A DNA stretch of 64,000 nt. Origin: Fragum whitleyi. Taxonomy: Eukaryota; Mollusca; Bivalvia; Cardiida; Cardiidae. Location: NCBI GenBank assembly GCA_948146395.1, contig OX411546.1, forward strand, positions 21,244,449 to 21,308,448, given 5' to 3'. Shown in pieces: positions 59,101 to 64,000 of the stretch (positions are counted from its first letter, which is position 1; each line of letters opens with the position of its first letter). The translations under genes and the position numbers were made by a program. The notes beneath the pieces are model-generated. The model saw nothing but the letters and a program-made list of their open reading frames with translations. It was not told the DNA's origin and did no database searches.

Positions 59101-62100
59101 TTTGAAGTTTCTTGAATATGCCTGGCATAAAAACAGACTATAAACACAACTTTAACTTTTTAAAAGGATGTTTTATTAGTACTTTTGAGAGAAATATCAG
59201 GAATCCTTTGTTAGGTGCTCCAACTTCCACATTATGACTGAAAAAGTATTATAAGCAGCATTCACTCCATTCAAAGACATTCTTTGAGCTATGATTGAGT
59301 AGTTGTTTGACCAAAACAATGATTTGTACCTGTTTAAGAATCTTTTATTAGGACATATACCACAAAAAAAGGATGATTACAGACGCAAATTGAGGGCGCT
59401 CGCAGCAACTTACATTACATACAGTCCTGATGGTAATGAATTGTTAGTGAACCTAGGTGGAGAACAGATCTATTTATATGATGTAAATAAAAGACGTAGA
59501 ATGCAGAAGTTTGACATATCAATGGTGCTGGCATCAAATGGTTTTGTGAAAGGTTGGTATGACTTGTTCTTCCTTTACTGTATATTAGTGTCACACACCC
59601 TTTCCAACTATTTGTCTCCCACCAATAGGTTGATGATCGTAGACCTATGTGGGATAGCAGCTGGAGGCTAGGAATGGATGTAATGGAAGTACTGGTGTGA
59701 GAAATACCAGGAACCAGTGTTAGGTGCTCCAGCCTCTGACATGTAACTGAAAGATGGTTGAAAGTGGTGTAAAACTTCATTCAAACAAAAAAACAAACAA
59801 TTTACTGAATATTGCAGGGTTTTAGTCTGATTTCAACAAAGCTGGGTCGAAAGGACTCAATAATGTGGATCTTGGGAGTCCTTTCCAAATGTTTTGAGTC
59901 CCTGATTTAGAAGTAGACTATTTCTTTTAAGCGATTATTTTGTTTTTGTGTGAATTTAAAGCTATCCCCTGTTCAATGGTTCAGAATGTATCGGATATAT
60001 ATGAATATTTGAGGCTAAGCTTCAGGAAAGAATTGAAGACTGTTTTAAACTATTCTATTCTGAAGCTGATCCACAGAGGCTCCATCAAACATAATTCATG
60101 TAGTTTTGAGGGTCCTGGCTACTAATAGTGGGTATCAGACTCGCAAAACCTGTGTCCCTTAAAACTATTTATTGTAATATTTAGATAATTTTTTAGATAT
60201 TTGAAAAAAAAAGAGAGGTTGGTTTTTGTAGAGGTCAATGGTAGGTGGCATTCAAAAAGTTCTCTAGTAGAATGACCATTCAAGATTAAGAAAATCAGCC
60301 ATATGCATGAAGTATTCACCCTTGTCTGCCTGCACAATCTGCAATTCACTTAAAGTTGAAAGCTTGACTATTTCTGGTCCAATGTTGTTATTATACTGCA
60401 AAGAAAATTCTAGCTTTTTCATTGGCGTATGCTGACCTGACAGACATTGATGTCTATGGCTGGTCTGGTATAATTTCTTATATTTCTATAAGTGCCTCGC
60501 CAGGAACATAAACAAAAATTCAACGTAAACAAAAATTCGAACAGGTAGTATCAGTCATGATTCTCTTGCTTTGCTATTAACACAGACCAGAGTACACACA
60601 CTATGCAATAATTAAAAGCATGTCAGTTAATGACATACAAATAAACAAGAGGACCAAGATGGTCCTAGATCGCTCACCTGAGTATCTTTGACCCCTGGAA
60701 CATCACATTAATTAGATAGGCAAATGTCAAAAAGAAGATAATTGCCCTAGATCAATACCATGGAACATTTTCAGCGAAGAGCAAGACAGATATGCCTTTT
60801 TGCTATTTGATTCTATGTCAAAAGGGATGCACCCTGGTGGATCCCAAATGTGATCCCAGGGTCTTGATATGAACAAACTTGGTAGAGGTCTACTAGATGA
60901 TGCTACATACTAAATATGAAAGCTGTCTGCCTACTGGTTTCAAAAAAGAAGATTTTTGAAGGTTTTCCTATTTTCACCCTTCGTGCTCAGATGAGCTGAA
61001 AGGGATGCGCCCGGGTGGAGCCCAAATATGACCCAAGGGTCTTGATATGAACAAACTTTGTAGGGGCCCACTAGATGATACTACATACCAACTAGAAAGC
61101 CATGAATGGCTTGAGTCGCTCCACAGGCTTGAAATTCTTGTAAAGCAATAAAAGTTTTGACTAGATTTTTAGATATTTTGGATTCTACTGATGTTGAAAT
61201 GATTTTCAAAGTTTCAACTATATGACATGTAGAGAAATGACCTTTGCCCATAAAAGACATATTTTTCATCCAATCACAATTATTTTTGGCTGCATGATGA
61301 TGAGTCATCCAAAGGTCATACAAAAAAAGATAGATTGATATCCATCAGTTACATTCTGAGAAAATGATTTTCAAAGTTTCCACTGTATAACATATAGAGA
61401 AATGACCTCCGCCCATAAAATACATATTTTTCAACCGATCACTATAATTTTTGGTAGACTGATAAAGGGTCACTCAAGGATCATTCCAGTGAAATTTGGT
61501 TGATATCCATTGACTACATTCTGAGAAAATGATTTTCAAAGTTTCCACTATATAACATATAGAGAAATGACCTCCGCCCATAAAATACATATTTTCCATC
61601 CGATCACTATATTTTTTGGTAGACTGATAAAAGGTCACTCAAGGATCATTCCAGTGAAATTTGGTTGATATCCATTGACTACATTCTGAGAAAATGATTT
61701 TCAAAGTTTCCACTATATAACATATAGAGAAATGACCTTAACCCATAAAATACATATTTTTCAACCGATAACAATAATTTTTTGTAGAATGAGAAAGGGT
61801 CACACAAGAATCAATCATGTGAAATTTCATTGGTATCCACCTATTAGAATCTGAGAAAACTCACTTTTTACCATATTTGGAAATTAGCCACGCCCATTGA
61901 ACCCATGTTTTTCATTGGATCCAAATTTCTTGAACAACTTTGAAAGAGGGTCACCCAAGGATCATTCCTGTGAAGTTTGGTTGAAATTCATTTAGTAGTT
62001 TCTGAGGAGAAGATTTTTAAAGAAAAAGTTTACGACCGGACGCACGTACCCACTGACGCACGGACGGACGCACGACGGACACAACGCCATGACAATAGCC

Positions 62101-63913
62101 CCAGTGGCTTTCAGCCAGTGGAGCTAAAAATGAAAGCAGTGTGCCCTCTGGTTTCACTTAAAGAAGATTATTAAAGATTTTCGCTCTTTGATTCCATGTA
62201 AAAAGGGTTGCGCCCGGGTGGAGCCCAAATATGATCCTAGGGTCTTGATATGAACAAACTTGGTAGAGGTCTACTAGATGATGCTACATACCAAAATTGA
62301 AAGCTGTCTGCCTTCTAGTTTCATAGAAGAAGATTTTTGAAGATTTTCATTTTTTTACCCTTTGTGCTCATAAGAGATAAAGGGATGCACCCGTGCAAAG
62401 CCCAAATATGACCCAAGGGTCTTGATATGAACAAACTTGGTAGAGGCCCACTTGGTGATGCTACATACCAAATATGAAAGCTGTGTGCCATCTGGTTTCA
62501 GAGAAGAAGATTTTTAAAGATTTTTGCTCTTTGATTCTATGTAAAAAGGGTTGGGCCCGGGCAAAGCCCAAATATAACCCCAGGGTCTTGATATGAACAA
62601 ACTTGGTAGAGGTCCACTAGATGATGCTACATACCAAATATGAAAGCTGTCTGCCATCTGGTTTTAGAGAAGAAGATTTTTAAACATTTTCATATTTTCA
62701 CCCTTTTTGTTAAGGGTAAAGGGAAAGTTAAGGGTGGATTTCATTTATTTGAACAACTTTGGTAGAGCTTGACCCAAGGAACATCCCTGCCAAGTATCAT
62801 CAAAATTGGCCCACTGGTTTAGGAGGAGAAGATGTTTAAAGAAATTGTGGACGACGCACGACGCACGTCGCACGACTGACGACGGACGACGGACATTCTA
62901 CGATCACAATAGCTCACCTTGAGCACTTTGTGCTCAGGTGAGCTAAAAATGATATAAATTGAGCCTGTGCATGATATTTCCAGTAATTTGAAATATTTGT
63001 GAGGTACAAACATTGAGTATCGTAGACAGCCACATACTGTAAATATAAAGTTACCTGATGGTCTATAGGTACTTTGAGACCTAATCTATCTACTAAACGC
63101 ATAGTGAAGACTCTGGTCAGACTGTGCGGATACACAGGCTGGCCAAAGTCTTTGCTTTACACGTATTTGAAATTGTTGGAAATCTCATGCACTGGCTCAA
63201 TTCTAATAAATACTTTCAATTTTACCAATTCCGTCCATTTAAAGTGATAATTTTCTTGCAGGTTAAGTCAAGAACTGCTATCATATATCTCAATATCCCA
63301 GGATGTAGTAGTGTGATCTCACTACTACATATGACATCACTACATGTTTACTTTTCACTTTTGGTACATTGGGGGATATTGGTAGTTTCATAGAATTTGG
63401 TGTATACCAAGGCCTTAAAAAGGCAAAAGAGAGTTATTTAATATAGAACTTTGCAGTATAATAAATTCGTAATATGGTTTCTTGCCTGGGTATTTAAGGA
63501 TTTATTTCCAGTAGTAAAAATTATGTCTACCCTTGCCTGTGGTGACATCAATTTTTCGGCAAGGAATAAATCGTTATATACCCCGGCAAGTAACCGTATA
63601 ACTAATAATGTCTATGCTTCAAAAAGATAAAGGGCATATTGAATTTACAGTGTCCATATTTCAATCTTGTCAATTTATCACAAACTTTGAAAAAGGAAAA
63701 TATTAAATGGAAATAAACCTTAAACATTACTAACTTGATACATTGAGTATACCTTTTCTTTCTAGATTCTAGTCATTCCAGTGTGAATGGGTTTAGTACC
63801 TACAAGAATGGGGCCTCAAACGGGGTAACAAATGGTGTGGCCAAACATATTCAGGCTATGACATCAGATTCAGGAGTAGAGTCCCCTACAGAAGAAAAAT
63901 TTACCGACAGAAG
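53039..63913 (+). CDS. WDTC1: WDTC1 (adipose/DCAF9)-like protein, N-terminal WD40 half, partial gene
   Basis: Seven consecutive exons join in phase into about 354 codons. The family protein has N-terminal WD40 repeats, a central TPR block and C-terminal WD repeats, and acts as a substrate receptor of CUL4-DDB1 ubiquitin ligases; Drosophila adipose mutants accumulate fat. Seen here: RLGLDCELEGHMGCVNC..WNEKG and LLASGSDD (repeat 1), TGHQGNIFSVK and TGAADSKIRVHD (repeat 2), RVKRIA..FWSAAEDG (repeat 3), the VYDRR-ending repeat 4, and LVNLGGEQIYLYD (repeat 5). EYDLR and VYDRR resemble the DxR box used to contact DDB1. Then a Ser/Asn/Gly-rich linker starts (exon at 63766). The TPR half lies beyond the window. 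The first coding exon was not found with confidence. The gene diverges from DNAJC8. Confidence 0.93.
53662..53912. mobile_element. GAGCCTGTGCATGAC foldback element with internal duplication
   Basis: A 103-bp block (GCATGTGTGTGACATTTCC through GAAGCTCTGCTTTG) occurs twice in a row, then the closing arm ending ATGTCATGCACAGGCTC. It ends 17 bp before the WDTC1 exon at 53930. Confidence 0.8.
53930..54041 (+). CDS. WDTC1: WDTC1 exon, end of WD1 and start of WD2
   Basis: 112 nt, phase 2 to 0, acceptor TCTCTAG, donor GTAGGC. Encodes LLASGSDD, MIWDP and RTGHQGNIFSVK. Confidence 0.95.
54302..55295 (-). mobile_element. Tandem-core element, GCTCCAC family, minus orientation
   Basis: Plus strand reads GAGCTCCACTGGCCTAAGGC, GTCTGTCGTGCGTCTGTCGG, about five units of roughly 160 bp (GAGGTCATTTCTCTATATG, GTGGAAACTTTGAAAATC), then CCTGTGGAGCGACTCAAGCC and GCCATTCATGGCTTTCTAG. 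Inserted in the repeat also seen at 2005-2345. Confidence 0.85.
55418..55605 (+). CDS. WDTC1: WDTC1 exon, WD2-WD3
   Basis: 188 nt, phase 0 to 2, acceptor TTTTCAG, donor GTAAGT. Encodes FLPSSGDN, TGAADSKIRVHD and RVKRIATS..FWSAAEDGC. Confidence 0.95.
55625..55700. mobile_element. Palindromic MITE (GTTGTAACT family)
   Basis: CAGTTGTAACTGCCTATA / TATAGGCAGTTACAACTG, nearly perfect 20-bp arms with a short loop; flanks CTCAACACGAAA / TTTTGTGCTGAG. Twenty bases after the end of a WDTC1 exon. Confidence 0.85.
56100..56275. mobile_element. Palindromic MITE (AGACAAGCTGATCTA)
   Basis: Arms GAGACAAGCTGATCTA...AAAAGTTATTAAGC / GCTTAATAACTTTT...TAGATCAGCTTGTC. A fragment of the same sort is at 1285-1340. 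Confidence 0.8.
56405..56629 (+). CDS. WDTC1: WDTC1 exon, WD3-WD4
   Basis: 225 nt, phase 2 to 2, acceptor TATTATAG, donor GTAAGT. Encodes EYDLRCPEL, FKCIAMNP and VGANDPYVRVYDRRM. Confidence 0.95.
57175..57455. mobile_element. Two adjacent GTGGGTACTCAT palindromes
   Basis: 57181-57235 and 57389-57450 both start CCTATGTTGTGGGTA and close with the complementary arm. Confidence 0.75.
57540..57598 (+). CDS. WDTC1: WDTC1 small exon, loop region
   Basis: 59 nt, phase 2 to 1, acceptor TATTTCAG, donor GTATGA. Encodes FPLPRGCVEYYVP, matching the PLP...YYVAGH loop of relatives. Confidence 0.9.
57719..57874. mobile_element. 156-bp MITE with GCAGGGATAAAGACTA ends
   Basis: Terminal inverted repeats GCAGGGATAAAGACTAAC / GCTAGTCTTTGTCCCTGC, inner CTAGGGGCCC / CTAGGGGCCA, flanked by TAT-like bases. 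Confidence 0.8.
58735..58866. mobile_element. Partial GCAGGGTTTTAC-type MITE
   Basis: GACTCTCAAAACTATTTGAT and the hairpin ATTGAAGACTGTTTTAAACA / GTCTTCAATTC match 18932-19292. Confidence 0.65.
58970..59285 (+). mobile_element. Diverged SINE copy
   Basis: GTGGGATAGCAGCTAGAGGC, GAAATATCAGGAATCCTTTG and TTAGGTGCTCCAACTTC match the 46117 SINE tail; interrupted near 59060-59160. Confidence 0.65.
59352..59552 (+). CDS. WDTC1: WDTC1 exon, WD5
   Basis: 201 nt, phase 1 to 1, acceptor TTTTATTAG, donor GTTGGT (weak). Encodes GHIPQKKDDYR, LAATYITYSPDG and LVNLGGEQIYLYDVN. Confidence 0.95.
59580..59812 (+). mobile_element. SINE tail, 5' truncated
   Basis: TTTCCAACTATTTGTCTCCC, TTGATGATCGTAGACCTATG, GCTGGAGGCTAGGAATGG, TTAGGTGCTCCAGCCTC and ATTCAAACAAAAAAACAAAC. 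Starts about 30 nt after a WDTC1 donor. Confidence 0.8.
59815..60165. mobile_element. GCAGGGTTTTAC-type MITE, inverted copy
   Basis: Begins GCAGGGTTTTAGTCTGA, contains GAATTGAAGACTGTTTTAAA and TTTTGAGGGTCCTGGCTAC, ends CGCAAAACCTGTGTCCC. Confidence 0.75.
60647..62946 (+). mobile_element. Tandem-core element, GCTCACCT family, split copy
   Basis: Same start, units and hairpin end as 3561-4807. Without the inserted 61092-62127 it would be about 1.26 kb, like the intact copy. 3' end ACGACGGACGACGGAC and GCTCACCTTGAGCAC / GTGCTCAGGTGAGC. Confidence 0.88.
61092..62127 (+). mobile_element. Tandem-core element, GCTCCAC family, nested
   Basis: Starts CTAGAAAGCCATGAATGGCT then GTCGCTCCACAGG, about five units of 150-160 bp, CGGACGGACGCACGACGGAC, and ends GTGGCTTTCAGCCAGTGGAG followed by CTAAAA. 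Same family as 54302-55295, opposite strand. Confidence 0.88.
62961..63200. mobile_element. GAGCCTGTGCATGAC foldback element, complete
   Basis: Ends GAGCCTGTGCATGATATTTC / GAAATCTCATGCACTGGCTC; inner ACTCTGGTCAGACTGTGCGG. The best preserved of the complete copies. Confidence 0.82.
63766..63913 (+). CDS. WDTC1: WDTC1 exon, Ser/Asn/Gly linker
   Basis: 148 nt, phase 1 to 2, acceptor TTTCTAG, donor GTAAGT. Encodes SVNGFSTYKNGASNGVTNG, the low-complexity linker that in relatives precedes the TPR block. Following intron runs past the window end. Confidence 0.85.
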
Positions 63914-64000
63914 GTAAGTTTGGGATCGGAAAATAGAGTTATTGTTATGTCTTTGTTGACCTAGGTAGGGGTGTTGAATTCACATGCATGTCTTGTCCAA

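Overview
The window looks like nuclear DNA of a bivalve mollusc, probably a clam- or mussel-like heterodont; the species cannot be told from the sequence. It is AT-rich and intron-rich. It is saturated with repeats of a kind common in bivalves: elements with tandem-repeat cores ending in GACGGACGG tracts and 3' hairpins, palindromic MITEs and tRNA-derived SINEs. Two host genes can be reconstructed exon by exon from GT-AG boundaries, phase and resemblance to known families.

Gene 1, minus strand, 44077 to 5346: a complete nine-exon DNAJC8 (SPF31) orthologue of 255 codons, a J-domain protein associated with the spliceosome. Its 22.6-kb first intron (21374-43984) holds the largest mobile elements. 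In order along the plus strand these are a local tandem duplication (22.7-23.9 kb); a complete DIRS-type tyrosine-recombinase retrotransposon (25084-30239) inside a 147-bp tandem-repeat element; a 5.2-kb inverted-repeat structure with 1.3-1.5 kb arms (31460-36656); and a full-length two-ORF CR1/Jockey-type LINE (39139-43386). Three of the nine exons (4, 5 and 7) have a nearby degenerate second copy.

Gene 2, plus strand, from before 53039 to beyond the window end: the WD40 half of a WDTC1 (adipose/DCAF9) orthologue, seven consecutive in-phase exons. The start codon exon was not identified with confidence, and the TPR half lies outside the window. The two genes diverge from the 44-53 kb interval.

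The rest is intronic or intergenic and mostly built from repeats. Several insertions can be dated relative to each other because a paralogous copy elsewhere in the window preserves the empty site: the LINE and a MITE against 34862-35172, the element at 61092-62127 against 3561-4807, and the element at 54302-55295 against 2005-2345. Four or five tandem-core element families share one design (5' box, about 147-167-bp minisatellite, common 3' cassette, GACGGACGG tract, terminal hairpin) and insert between A/T residues without obvious duplication. This suggests a Helentron/pearl-like group. All statements rest on reading the sequence by eye; no alignment or database search was run.
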